Source: a bacterium (GTDB taxonomy: Bacteria; Patescibacteriota; Minisyncoccia; Minisyncoccales; PEYH01). From it: a stretch of DNA of 10,370 bases. The stretch is from the NCBI GenBank assembly GCA_021161645.1, contig JAGHAC010000030.1, positions 1 through 10,370 of the forward strand, given 5' to 3'. A model generated the notes under the pieces. The model saw only the letters and a list, made by a program, of their open reading frames with translations. It was not told the DNA's origin and did not search any database. A program made the translations under genes and the position numbers. The stretch's first letter is position 1. Each line of letters begins with the position of its first letter. Below are positions 1-5,915 of this stretch, piece after piece.

Positions 1-101
1 CCACAACTTAAAACTCAAAACCAATGAAATTTCAACAAAAGAAAAAATTAAATAATAAAATTAACTTTTGACTTTTGCGTTTTGACTTCTGACTTTTTAT
101 T
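1..101. repeat. 101-bp direct repeat, copy 1 (5' flank of rplF)
   Basis: This block matches 692-792 at 97 of 101 positions without any gap. Bases 1-77 are identical to 692-768; the four mismatches are at 78, 80, 84 and 89. The copy ends at the base before the rplF ATG. Its right part (66-100) is a run of 7-nt units of the form TTTTGAC, TTTTGCG, TTTTGAC, TTCTGAC, TTTTTAT. The left edge is cut by the window, so the true repeat may be longer. An ATG at 24 opens a 15-codon frame ending at TGA 69-71, identical in both copies. There is no Shine-Dalgarno sequence before rplF. Confidence 0.95.
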
Positions 102-659
102 ATGTCTAGAATAGGGAAACAACCAATTTTAATACCACAAGGTGTAGAAGTAGAAATTAAAGAAGGAGAAATTAAAGTGAGGGGTCCAAAAGGGGAGCTT
201 TTTCTTGAGTATGATGAAAAAATAAAGGTGGAAAAAGAGGATAATTATTTAAAAATAGTACCCAGAGAAGAGAATGTGCGGTCAAAAAATGTGAAGGCTT
301 TATGGGGCTTATATAGAAGTTTAATTAATAATATGATTGTTGGAGTAACCCAGGGATATGAAAAGAAGCTAGAATTGAAAGGTGTCGGATATAAAGCATC
401 TGTCGATGAGCAGGGCAACCTTATTTTAGAAGTGGGGTATAGCCATCCTGTTACTATTAAGAAGGAAGAAGGAATAGATTTTTCTGTCGAGAAAAATATT
501 GTAAGCGTACAAGGAATAGAAAAACAAAAAGTGGGAGAAATATCGGCTCGAATAAGAAGAGTAAGGCCGCCGGAGCCGTACAAAGGTTCGGGAATTAGGT
601 ATTTAGGAGAAAAGATAAGAATGAAGTTAGGTAAGAAAGCAGCTGGAACAACACAATAA
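102..659 (+). CDS. rplF: 50S ribosomal protein L6
   Basis: L6 is a primary 23S rRNA-binding protein of the large subunit, near the sarcin-ricin loop and factor-binding site. The 185-residue product is a normal bacterial length and is recognisable throughout: the MSRIGK start, VRGPKGEL around 26-33, GVGYKA 94-99, GYSHPV 112-117, the RPPEPYKGSGIRY signature at 155-167 and the C-terminal GKKAAG. The ATG at 102 gives the canonical L6 N-terminus. It is preceded by TTTTTATT rather than a Shine-Dalgarno motif. It is the first complete gene of a spc-type operon; S8 (rpsH) would be expected just outside the window. A 133-bp gap to rplR, filled by a repeat, is unusual for this operon. Confidence 0.98.
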   Translation: MSRIGKQPILIPQGVEVEIKEGEIKVRGPKGELFLEYDEKIKVEKEDNYLKIVPREENVRSKNVKALWGLYRSLINNMIVGVTQGYEKKLELKGVGYKASVDEQGNLILEVGYSHPVTIKKEEGIDFSVEKNIVSVQGIEKQKVGEISARIRRVRPPEPYKGSGIRYLGEKIRMKLGKKAAGTTQ

Positions 660-673
660 AGATCTCAAAACGC

Positions 674-774
674 AAATCTCAAAAGTCAAAACCACAACTT
701 AAAACTCAAAACCAATGAAATTTCAACAAAAGAAAAAATTAAATAATAAAATTAACTTTTGACTTTTGAGATTT
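674..774. repeat. Inverted repeat of heptamer units between rplF and rplR
   Basis: Bases 674-691 are the exact reverse complement of 757-774: an 18-bp perfect stem around a 65-nt loop, with imperfect pairing extending outward to about 662/786. Both arms are built from 7-nt units. On the left these are AAAACGC 667-673, AAATCTC 674-680, AAAAGTC 681-687 and AAAACCA 688-694; on the right TTTTGAC 757-763, TTTTGAG 764-770, ATTTAAC 771-777 and TTTTGAC 778-784. In the mRNA this could fold into a long AU-rich hairpin ending close to the rplR start codon. No T-tract directly follows the perfect stem in the way a simple terminator would require. Confidence 0.85.
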
Positions 775-792
775 AACTTTTGACTTTTTATT
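692..792. repeat. 101-bp direct repeat, copy 2 (5' flank of rplR)
   Basis: This is the second copy of the block at 1-101, 97/101 identical, ending at the base before the rplR ATG. The identity includes the ATG itself and then stops: the next bases are GATATC here and TCTAGA after copy 1. The short reading frame at 715-762 (15 codons, TGA stop) is the same as in copy 1. The palindrome TGAAATTTCA lies at 716-725, matching 25-34 in copy 1. The central AT-rich part contains TAAAAT at 747-752, which could serve as a -10 element, but no convincing -35 accompanies it. Confidence 0.95.
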
Positions 793-1167
793 ATGGATAT
801 CAAAGAAAAAAGAGAAAAAAGAAAAAGAAGACATATAAGAGTGCGTGCTAGGGTAAGGGGAGCTTCCGCAAAACCGCGTTTGTGTGTTTTTAGATCTAAT
901 AAACATATTTATATTCAAGCTATTGATGATACCGAAGGAAAAGTATTGGTTTCTGCCAGCGACAGAGAAATAAAAAAGGTTTCCTCTGAAGCAAAGAAGC
1001 AATTTTCTCCAAAGGTTGCTATAGCTTTCGAGGTAGGTAAATTAATAGCTCAAAAGCTTCAGAAGTTAAATATCAGCTCGGCAGTTTTTGATAGAGGAGG
1101 ATATAAATATCATGGAAGAGTAAAAGCAGTGGCCGAAGGGGCAAGAATTGGAGGACTTAAATTTTAA
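793..1167 (+). CDS. rplR: 50S ribosomal protein L18
   Basis: L18 binds 5S rRNA and, with L5, anchors it in the central protuberance of the large subunit. The 124-residue protein has the very basic N-terminus typical of bacterial L18 (Lys/Arg-rich up to about residue 22), then KPRLCVFRSNKHIYIQ at 27-42. It ends with the diagnostic FDRGGYKYHGRVKA run at 99-112 followed by EGARIGGLKF. Length and both ends match the family, so the ATG at 793 is well supported. No Shine-Dalgarno motif precedes it; the upstream context is identical to that of rplF because both lie at the end of the 101-bp repeat. rpsE follows after 9 bp. Confidence 0.98.
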   Translation: MDIKEKREKRKRRHIRVRARVRGASAKPRLCVFRSNKHIYIQAIDDTEGKVLVSASDREIKKVSSEAKKQFSPKVAIAFEVGKLIAQKLQKLNISSAVFDRGGYKYHGRVKAVAEGARIGGLKF

Positions 1168-1176
1168 ACAAAAAGT

Positions 1177-1707
1177 ATGCAGAAAAATAATTTTAAAAAG
1201 AATATTGCATCAAAAGAGAAAAAAGAAGAACAGACAGAAGAAACATTAGAAACAAAAGTTTTAGAAATTAAAAGAGTTACTAGGGTAACTGCTGGAGGCA
1301 AGCAGTTAAGATTTAGAGCTGTGCTTGTGATAGGAAACAAAAACGGGAAAGTTGGTGTAGGAGTAGCAAAAGGGAAAGATGTAGCGCAGGCAGTGGAAAA
1401 AGCTACTCTTAAAGCGAAGAAAAATATTATAGAAGTGCCAATTATCAATGATACCATTCCTCATGAGGTCTTCGCTAAAGCCGGAGCAGCTGAGGTACTG
1501 TTGCGTCCTCAAAAACAGGGAAGGGGGCTGGTTGCCGGAGGCACAGTGAGAGTGATTTGTCAGTTGGCTGGCATCAAAAATATTTCTTCTAAGATTTTGG
1601 GCGCCACAAGAAATAAGCTTAATAACGCTCAAGCAACAATAAAAGCATTTCAGCAGTTAAGGATAAAACAAAATTATGCAGCTTCATCAAATTCAACCAA
1701 AAAATAA
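1177..1707 (+). CDS. rpsE: 30S ribosomal protein S5
   Basis: S5 lies at the back of the small subunit near the mRNA entry site and contributes to decoding fidelity. The 176-residue product has a charged, lineage-variable N-terminal extension (about 1-27). Next comes the dsRNA-binding-like S5 N-domain with KRVTRVTAGGKQLRFRA at 32-48 and VGVGVAKGKDV at 59-69. The C-domain has TIPHEV 93-98, AGAAEVLLRP 102-111, GRGLVAGG 115-122 and LGATRNKLN 141-149. The start is the first ATG after rplR and lacks a Shine-Dalgarno sequence. The last 32 bp overlap rplO. No rpmD (L30) gene lies downstream, whereas L30 sits between S5 and L15 in most bacteria; its loss is a known CPR trait. Confidence 0.98.
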   Translation: MQKNNFKKNIASKEKKEEQTEETLETKVLEIKRVTRVTAGGKQLRFRAVLVIGNKNGKVGVGVAKGKDVAQAVEKATLKAKKNIIEVPIINDTIPHEVFAKAGAAEVLLRPQKQGRGLVAGGTVRVICQLAGIKNISSKILGATRNKLNNAQATIKAFQQLRIKQNYAASSNSTKK

Positions 1708-2119
1708 GCTCAAAAAGAAAAAAAGAATTGGAAGAGGAGGAAAGAAAGGCACTTATTCAGGTAGGGGGGTAAAAGGACAAAAAGCAAGAGCCGGACGCAA
1801 ACTGCAGCCCATTATTCGAGAAATTATTAAGAAGTACCCAAAACTTAGAGGGTATAATTTCAATTCACTTCAGAATAAACCTCCTCTTAAAATTGTTAAT
1901 CTTTCTCAAATTGAGGTAAAATTTAAGGAAGGAGAAACAGTTACTCCAGAATCTTTAGTTGAAAAGAAATTAATTAAAAAAATTAAGGGGAGAATTCCCC
2001 GGGTAAAAATTTTGGGCGATGGAGAAATTACAAAAAAGATAAACATTCGTCAATGTTTAATTTCTAAATCTGCAAAGGAAAAAATAGAAAAAGCAGGGGG
2101 TAAGGTAGAAAGTTTTTGA
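1676..2119 (+). CDS. rplO: 50S ribosomal protein L15
   Basis: L15 is a late-assembling 23S rRNA-binding protein of the large subunit. The 147-residue product starts with MQLHQIQPK and then the basic glycine-rich tail RIGRGGKKGTYSGRGVKGQ at 17-35, diagnostic for L15. The C-terminal globular part includes VKILGDGEI at about 110-118 and an AGGKVE end. The usual GGQ-type segment after the tail is replaced by GRKLQPIIREIIKKYPKLRG (40-59). The start at 1676 lies inside rpsE (32-bp overlap, different frame), and the next methionine would lose the conserved tail, so this start is firm. AAGGA at 1659-1663 is a weak, distant ribosome-binding candidate; translational coupling to rpsE is plausible. It ends with tandem stops TGA TAA. 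Confidence 0.97.
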   Translation: MQLHQIQPKNKLKKKKRIGRGGKKGTYSGRGVKGQKARAGRKLQPIIREIIKKYPKLRGYNFNSLQNKPPLKIVNLSQIEVKFKEGETVTPESLVEKKLIKKIKGRIPRVKILGDGEITKKINIRQCLISKSAKEKIEKAGGKVESF

Positions 2120-2150
2120 TAAAGATTTGTTAAATTAACCAAAGGCAACA

Positions 2151-3428
2151 ATGAAATTTGATAAGCTAATTCAAATATTTAAAATAAGAGATTTGAGAAG
2201 AAAAATTCTTTTTGTTCTTTTTATTTTTATGGTTTTTCGACTTCTGGCGAATATTCCTATTCCCGGAATTGATAAAACAAATCTTGAGAGCTTCTTTGCT
2301 AGGTTCCAAGTTTTTGGCTTGATGAACATATTTTCCGGCGGAACACTTTCTAATATCTCTGTTGTAATGTTAGGTTTGGGCCCCTACATTACAGCTATTA
2401 TTATAATGCAACTTTTAACAATGATTTTTCCGGCATTAGAGCGGCTTTACAAAGAAGAAGGAGAAGCAGGGAGACAAAAATTTAATCAATACGCAAGAAT
2501 TTTAACAGTACCCTTGGCTTTTCTTCAAGCATATGCAATGCTTACTCTTTTACAAAAGCAGCATGCTATAACCATAACTTCACCACTTGCTTTGTTTGCA
2601 TCAATTATTACTGTTACAGCCGGTAGTTTGCTTTTGATGTGGCTTGGAGAGTTAATTACAGAAAGAGGAATTGGCAATGGAGTCTCTCTGCTTATTTTTG
2701 CAGGAATTATTTCCCGCATTCCCGTAAATATCTTACAGACAATTTTTAATTGGGATCCTGCTAAAATTCCATATTATATCCTTTTCTTTAGTGCGGCGGT
2801 TTTAATTATCTTTGGGGTGGTTGTGGTAACCGAGGCAAGAAGAAATATTCCTATTTCTTATGCCAAAAGAGTAAGAGGCATAAGAATGTATGGAGGAACA
2901 TCAACTTATCTTCCAATGAGTGTTAATCCTGCTGGAGTTATTCCAATAATTTTTGCTCTTTCAATTTTAATGTTTCCGGGAATGATAGCTAGTTTTCTGG
3001 TTAATGTAGGAGGTACAATAGGAAATATTGCTCAAAATGTATCTAATTTTCTTAATAATAAAGCAATCTGGGGATCTCTTTATTTTATTTTAGTTTTCGC
3101 TTTTACTTATTTTTACACAATGGTTACTTTTGACCCCAAAGCAATTTCTCAGAACCTTCAAAAGATGGGTGGTTTTATTCCCGGTATTAGACCGGGTGCT
3201 TCCACGGCAAGATATCTGACAAAAATTCTTCACAGAGTTTTATTTGTCGGAGCTTTGTTTTTGAGCTTAATAGCAGTAATGCCATATATTATCCAAGGAC
3301 TTACAAGAATTACAACTTTCCGGTTTTTGATAGGGGGTACTTCTGTTTTAATTGTAGTCTCGGTTGTTTTAGATACAATAAAACAGATTAACGCTCAATT
3401 GCAGATGAGAGACTATGAAAAAATCTAA
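2151..3428 (+). CDS. secY: Protein translocase subunit SecY
   Basis: SecY is the channel-forming subunit of the SecYEG translocon in the cytoplasmic membrane. The 425-residue protein has about ten hydrophobic helices. It shows the SecY signatures: PIPGID at 36-41 after TM1, the plug/TM2 region near 55-72, GLGPYITAIIIMQLL at 75-89, the loop LYKEEGEAGRQK at 99-110, WLGELITERGIGNGVSL at 164-180, PISYAKRVRG at 234-243, FIPGIRPG at 342-349 and the C-terminal QLQMRDYE at 416-423. AAAGG at 2141-2145, five bases before the ATG, is one of the better ribosome-binding candidates in this operon. The 3' end overlaps the next gene by 14 bp. Confidence 0.98.
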   Translation: MKFDKLIQIFKIRDLRRKILFVLFIFMVFRLLANIPIPGIDKTNLESFFARFQVFGLMNIFSGGTLSNISVVMLGLGPYITAIIIMQLLTMIFPALERLYKEEGEAGRQKFNQYARILTVPLAFLQAYAMLTLLQKQHAITITSPLALFASIITVTAGSLLLMWLGELITERGIGNGVSLLIFAGIISRIPVNILQTIFNWDPAKIPYYILFFSAAVLIIFGVVVVTEARRNIPISYAKRVRGIRMYGGTSTYLPMSVNPAGVIPIIFALSILMFPGMIASFLVNVGGTIGNIAQNVSNFLNNKAIWGSLYFILVFAFTYFYTMVTFDPKAISQNLQKMGGFIPGIRPGASTARYLTKILHRVLFVGALFLSLIAVMPYIIQGLTRITTFRFLIGGTSVLIVVSVVLDTIKQINAQLQMRDYEKI

Positions 3429-4143
3429 TTCAAAATTCAAAATTAAAAATTCAAAATTAATAATAATTATTATTGGGCCGCCTGGTTCAGGAAAAGGAAC
3501 TCAGGCAACGCTTTTAGCAGACAAGATAGGACTTTATTATTTTGAAACAAGCAAAATTATAGAAAAGCAAGTGATGAATGCAAAAAAGGGAGCATTTGTA
3601 AGAGTAGAGGGAAAAAAATACTATCTTTTAGATGAGAAAAAAATTTGGGAAACAGGAGGATTGTGTTCGCCGCCATTAGTAACTTATTGGGTTAAAGAAA
3701 AGATAAAAGAATTGGCAGAAAAAGGAGAGGGAATCGTTTTTGCCGGTTCTCCTAGAACCTTGTATGAGGCAGAAAACATAATGCCTCTTTTAAACAAGCT
3801 TTACGGAAAGAAGAATATAAAAATTATTTTATTTACTTTATCTCCAAAAACATCGATTTTTAGGAATTCTCATAGAAGAATTTGCCAACTCTTAAGACAC
3901 CCAATTTTATATAACGAAGAGACTAAAAAACTTACAAGATGTCCTCTAGACGGTTCAAAACTTATAAAACGGAAAAAATTAGATGATCCCGAGACCATTA
4001 AAGTAAGGATAGGGGAATATAAGAGACAAACCCTGCCAATTATTGAATATGTCAAAAAACAGGGATTTGAGGTAAAAAAAATAAGTGCTGCTCCACCTCC
4101 TGCTGTAATTTTTAAGAAAGTTTTAAGAGAGTTGCAAAAGTAA
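3415..4143 (+). CDS. adk: Divergent adenylate kinase-like nucleoside monophosphate kinase
   Basis: Expected role: reversible phosphoryl transfer between ATP and a nucleoside monophosphate, normally AMP, in the cytoplasm. The 242-residue protein has a P-loop GPPGSGKGTQ at 21-30, a GSPRT motif at 111-115 (GFPRT in typical Adk), a LID region from RRIC 154-157 to CPLDG 176-180, and DDPETIKVR 190-198 plus TLPIIEYV 206-213 matching the Adk C-terminal part. Position after secY and before map is the classic adk site. Several points are odd. The STGDxLR AMP-site segment reads ETSKIIE (44-50), losing its arginine. The Asp before GFPRT is Ala110. The LID metal site keeps C157, C176 and D179, but the second Cys is Leu160. 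About 20 extra residues follow residue 55. The first 14 residues come from a heptamer repeat. Substrate specificity is therefore uncertain. Confidence 0.85.
   Translation: MKKSNSKFKIKNSKLIIIIIGPPGSGKGTQATLLADKIGLYYFETSKIIEKQVMNAKKGAFVRVEGKKYYLLDEKKIWETGGLCSPPLVTYWVKEKIKELAEKGEGIVFAGSPRTLYEAENIMPLLNKLYGKKNIKIILFTLSPKTSIFRNSHRRICQLLRHPILYNEETKKLTRCPLDGSKLIKRKKLDDPETIKVRIGEYKRQTLPIIEYVKKQGFEVKKISAAPPPAVIFKKVLRELQK
3427..3458. repeat. Heptamer tandem tract in the adk N-terminal codons
   Basis: Four 7-nt units in phase, ATTCAAA 3428-3434, ATTCAAA 3435-3441, ATTAAAA 3442-3448 and ATTCAAA 3449-3455, begin at the secY stop codon and run into adk. Read in another phase they are AAAATTC-type units, the same form as the AAAANNC units upstream of rplR and alaS. 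They encode the low-complexity stretch from about residue 5 to 14 of the kinase-like protein. No ATG, GTG or TTG in frame occurs between this tract and the P-loop, so the tract appears truly translated. Confidence 0.8.
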
Positions 4144-4155
4144 AATAAGTTATAC

Positions 4156-4295
4156 ACAAAAGTATTTTTGAGAAATGACGTAGTCAATCTCCCCAGCGAA
4201 CAGATTGCTGCTCGGCACTCGGCCTCGCTCTCCCCGCTCAGCGGGGAACCATGTCCGCTCGACCTCCGCGACGCATTTCTCAAAAATACTTTTGT
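4156..4295. repeat. 140-bp GC-rich element with 22-bp perfect terminal inverted repeats
   Basis: The left end 4156-4177 is the exact reverse complement of the right end 4274-4295 (22 bp). The roughly 96 bp between them are strikingly GC-rich against AT-rich surroundings and contain further foldable pieces: CAATCT 4185-4190 with AGATTG 4202-4207, and the near-perfect palindrome TCCCCGCT-C-AGCGGGGA at 4231-4247. No convincing open frame, tRNA or transposase is present. No clear target-site duplication is seen at the edges. The layout fits a MITE-like or REP-like non-autonomous palindromic element. Transcribed as part of the operon it would form a long hairpin between adk and map, which could affect transcript stability or processing. 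Confidence 0.85.
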
Positions 4296-4316
4296 AATAT
4301 AAATTTGTAATATAAA
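4291..4316. repeat. 13-bp tandem duplication upstream of map
   Basis: TTTGTAATATAAA occurs twice in perfect tandem, 4291-4303 and 4304-4316, ending one base before the map ATG. The first copy begins within the last five bases of the right terminal inverted repeat of the GC-rich element. Each copy contains TATAAA, a possible -10 hexamer, but no -35 sits at a suitable distance, so promoter activity is only a possibility. There is no Shine-Dalgarno motif for map. Confidence 0.85.
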
Positions 4317-4317
4317 A

Positions 4318-5070
4318 ATGTTAGAAATTCCAATAAAAACTGCTTATGAAATTGAAATAATGGCCAGGGCTGGAAAGATCCTGGCTAAAATTTTAGATGA
4401 ACTTAAAAAAGAAGTAAAAATTGGGGTTGCAACCGAGGAATTAGAAAAAAAAGCAAGAGAATTAACCAAAAAGTATAATGTAAAACCTGCTTTTTTAGGA
4501 TATGAAGGCTATCCCGCGGCTTTGTGTATTTCTGTTAATGATGTTATTGTTCATGGTTTACCGTCGAGATACCAAATAAAAGATGGAGATATTGTCTCTT
4601 TGGATTTTGGAATTAAATACCAGGGTTATTGTAGTGATATGGCGGTGACAGTCCCGGTGGGGAATGTAACGGAGGAGGCGAGAAGATTAATAAGGATAAC
4701 TAAAAAAGCTTTAAAAAGAGCCATTAAAAAAACTCGTCCCGGCAATACCATTGGGGATATTGGTAATACTATTCAAAGATATGTAGAGAAAAGGGGTTTT
4801 TTCGTAATTAAAGATTTGTGTGGTCATGGAATAGGCAAAGAGTTACATCAAGAACCTCAAATTTTAAATTATGGAAAACGAAAGACAGGTCCAGAACTTG
4901 TGCCCGGAATGGTTTTTTGTATTGAACCGATGGTATCTATGGGTACAGAAAAAATAAAAAGAGCGCCAGATGGTTTTGGATATGCAACTGCTGATGGTTC
5001 TCTCTCTGCGCATTTTGAACATATGGTTTTAGTGACAAAAAATGGAAGGAAGGTTTTAACAGAGTTATAG
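4318..5070 (+). CDS. map: Methionine aminopeptidase, type I
   Basis: This enzyme removes the initiator methionine from nascent proteins with small second residues, using a two-metal site. The 250-residue protein is a compact type I enzyme without N-terminal extension. The five metal ligands are all present: D96 (SLDFG), D107 (YCSDMAV), H170 (GHGIG), E203 (IEPM) and E234 (HFEHM). The substrate-site histidines H79 (VIVHG) and H177 (ELHQEP) are also kept. The start at 4318 gives the standard EI-x-IM-R-AGKI opening. It lies in the normal position after secY and adk, but here it is separated from adk by the 140-bp GC-rich element. A terminator follows after 35 bp, so it is the last gene of the ribosomal unit; infA is not next. 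Confidence 0.97.
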   Translation: MLEIPIKTAYEIEIMARAGKILAKILDELKKEVKIGVATEELEKKARELTKKYNVKPAFLGYEGYPAALCISVNDVIVHGLPSRYQIKDGDIVSLDFGIKYQGYCSDMAVTVPVGNVTEEARRLIRITKKALKRAIKKTRPGNTIGDIGNTIQRYVEKRGFFVIKDLCGHGIGKELHQEPQILNYGKRKTGPELVPGMVFCIEPMVSMGTEKIKRAPDGFGYATADGSLSAHFEHMVLVTKNGRKVLTEL

Positions 5071-5105
5071 TTCTTTGAGGCAACAATCTTAATCTAATAA
5101 AAAAC

Positions 5106-5131
5106 CCACTGATTTCCAGTGGCCGTTTTTT
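5106..5131 (+). terminator. Intrinsic terminator after map
   Basis: CCACTG 5106-5111 pairs with CAGTGG 5117-5122 around a five-base loop, followed by CCG and six T (5126-5131). An A-run just upstream (5099-5104) can pair with the T-run, lengthening the stem with a small bulge and making it potentially bidirectional. It closes the ribosomal-protein unit 36 bp after the map stop codon. Confidence 0.85.
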
Positions 5132-5147
5132 ATGTTTTTACAAAAAG

Positions 5148-5156
5148 TGGTATAAT
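5148..5156 (+). promoter_or_regulatory. Extended -10 promoter for the glycosyltransferase-galT-tpiA unit
   Basis: TGG at 5148-5150 followed by TATAAT at 5151-5156 is a perfect extended -10 (TGN-TATAAT). No good -35 lies 17 bp upstream, as is common for extended -10 promoters. It lies 17 bp behind the terminator and would start transcription near 5163, giving a leader of under 20 nt without a Shine-Dalgarno sequence before the ATG at 5181. Confidence 0.75.
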
Positions 5157-5180
5157 AAACCAATAATTAAGAAATTTATT

Positions 5181-5915
5181 ATGAGGCTTTCAGTAATTAT
5201 TCCTGCCTATAACGAAGAAAACAGAATTCCCAAAACCCTTCATGAAATTGACAAATATCTCAAAAAACAATCTTATGAATATGAAATTTTAGTGGTAAAT
5301 GATGGCTCAAGCGATAATACAGCAAATATTATTAATGAATTAAAGAAAGAAATAGCCAACTTAAAATTGATCGACAACAAAGAAAATCATGGAAAAGGAT
5401 ATGTAGTGCGGCAAGGAATGCTGACTGCCTTGGGAGAATATAGATTATTTACTGATGCCGATAATTCTACTTCTATCGATCAAATAGAAAAAATGTGGCA
5501 GTGGTTTGAGCAAGGGTATGATATAGTGATTGGTTCCAGAGATGTAAAAGGGTCAAAGCTTGATCCTCGCCAGCCTTTTATTAGGCGATTTATTGGAGAT
5601 GTTTTTAAACTAATAAGGAAAATAATTTGTGGAATGTGGGATCTTCAAGATACTCAATGCGGATTCAAGTGTTTTACAGCTAAAGCGGCAGACGACATTT
5701 TTTCTTTAACGAAAATTGATGGTTTTTCTTTTGATGTTGAAGCATTGGTAATAGGAAGATATCTGGGCTATAAAATAAAAGAAATACCTGTGATTTGGAA
5801 GAACAATTTAGAATCCAAAGTACGTTTTAAAAGTGCGGTAAAAATGCTTACTCAGCTTCTTCAGATAAGAATGAACTTATTAAAGGGTGTTTATGCCAAA
5901 AAAGAAAGAAAATAA
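5181..5915 (+). CDS. GT2 family glycosyltransferase, dolichyl/polyprenyl-phosphate glucosyltransferase type
   Basis: Likely transfers a sugar from a nucleotide sugar to a polyprenyl-phosphate carrier on the inner face of the membrane. The 244-residue protein has the GT-A fold motifs in order: VIIPAYNEE at 5-13, VVNDGSSDNT 38-47, the metal-binding DAD at 92-94 (TDADNST), GSRD 118-121, and the DTQCGFKCF motif at 157-165 that is typical of the ALG5/DPG-synthase branch. FSFDVEAL 183-190 and a conserved Trp at 206 (IPVIWKN) complete it. No convincing transmembrane segment follows, so it is probably peripheral; the lysine-rich C-terminus could aid membrane contact. It is the first gene of its unit. 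The last 23 bp overlap galT. Sugar specificity (glucose or mannose) cannot be told from sequence. Confidence 0.9.
   Translation: MRLSVIIPAYNEENRIPKTLHEIDKYLKKQSYEYEILVVNDGSSDNTANIINELKKEIANLKLIDNKENHGKGYVVRQGMLTALGEYRLFTDADNSTSIDQIEKMWQWFEQGYDIVIGSRDVKGSKLDPRQPFIRRFIGDVFKLIRKIICGMWDLQDTQCGFKCFTAKAADDIFSLTKIDGFSFDVEALVIGRYLGYKIKEIPVIWKNNLESKVRFKSAVKMLTQLLQIRMNLLKGVYAKKERK

Noticed and set aside
660..792. The heptamer and direct repeats as a CRISPR array
   Set aside because: There is no series of identical repeats with unique spacers; the units are directly adjacent 7-mers and a single duplicated 101-bp block.
3870..4283. A long minus-strand open frame across the 3' end of adk and the GC-rich element
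   Set aside because: It is antisense to the well-supported kinase-like gene and its N-terminal part is just the GC-rich palindromic element translated; no recognisable domain and no promoter or ribosome-binding site.
4156..4295. The GC-rich element as a tRNA or other standard RNA gene
   Set aside because: No cloverleaf with a 7-bp acceptor, anticodon stem and GTTC arm could be found on either strand; the long perfect terminal inverted repeat fits a palindromic repeat element better.
5887..5892. GTG at 5887 as the galT start
   Set aside because: It overlaps the AAAGGG ribosome-binding motif; the ATG two codons later is correctly spaced from that motif.
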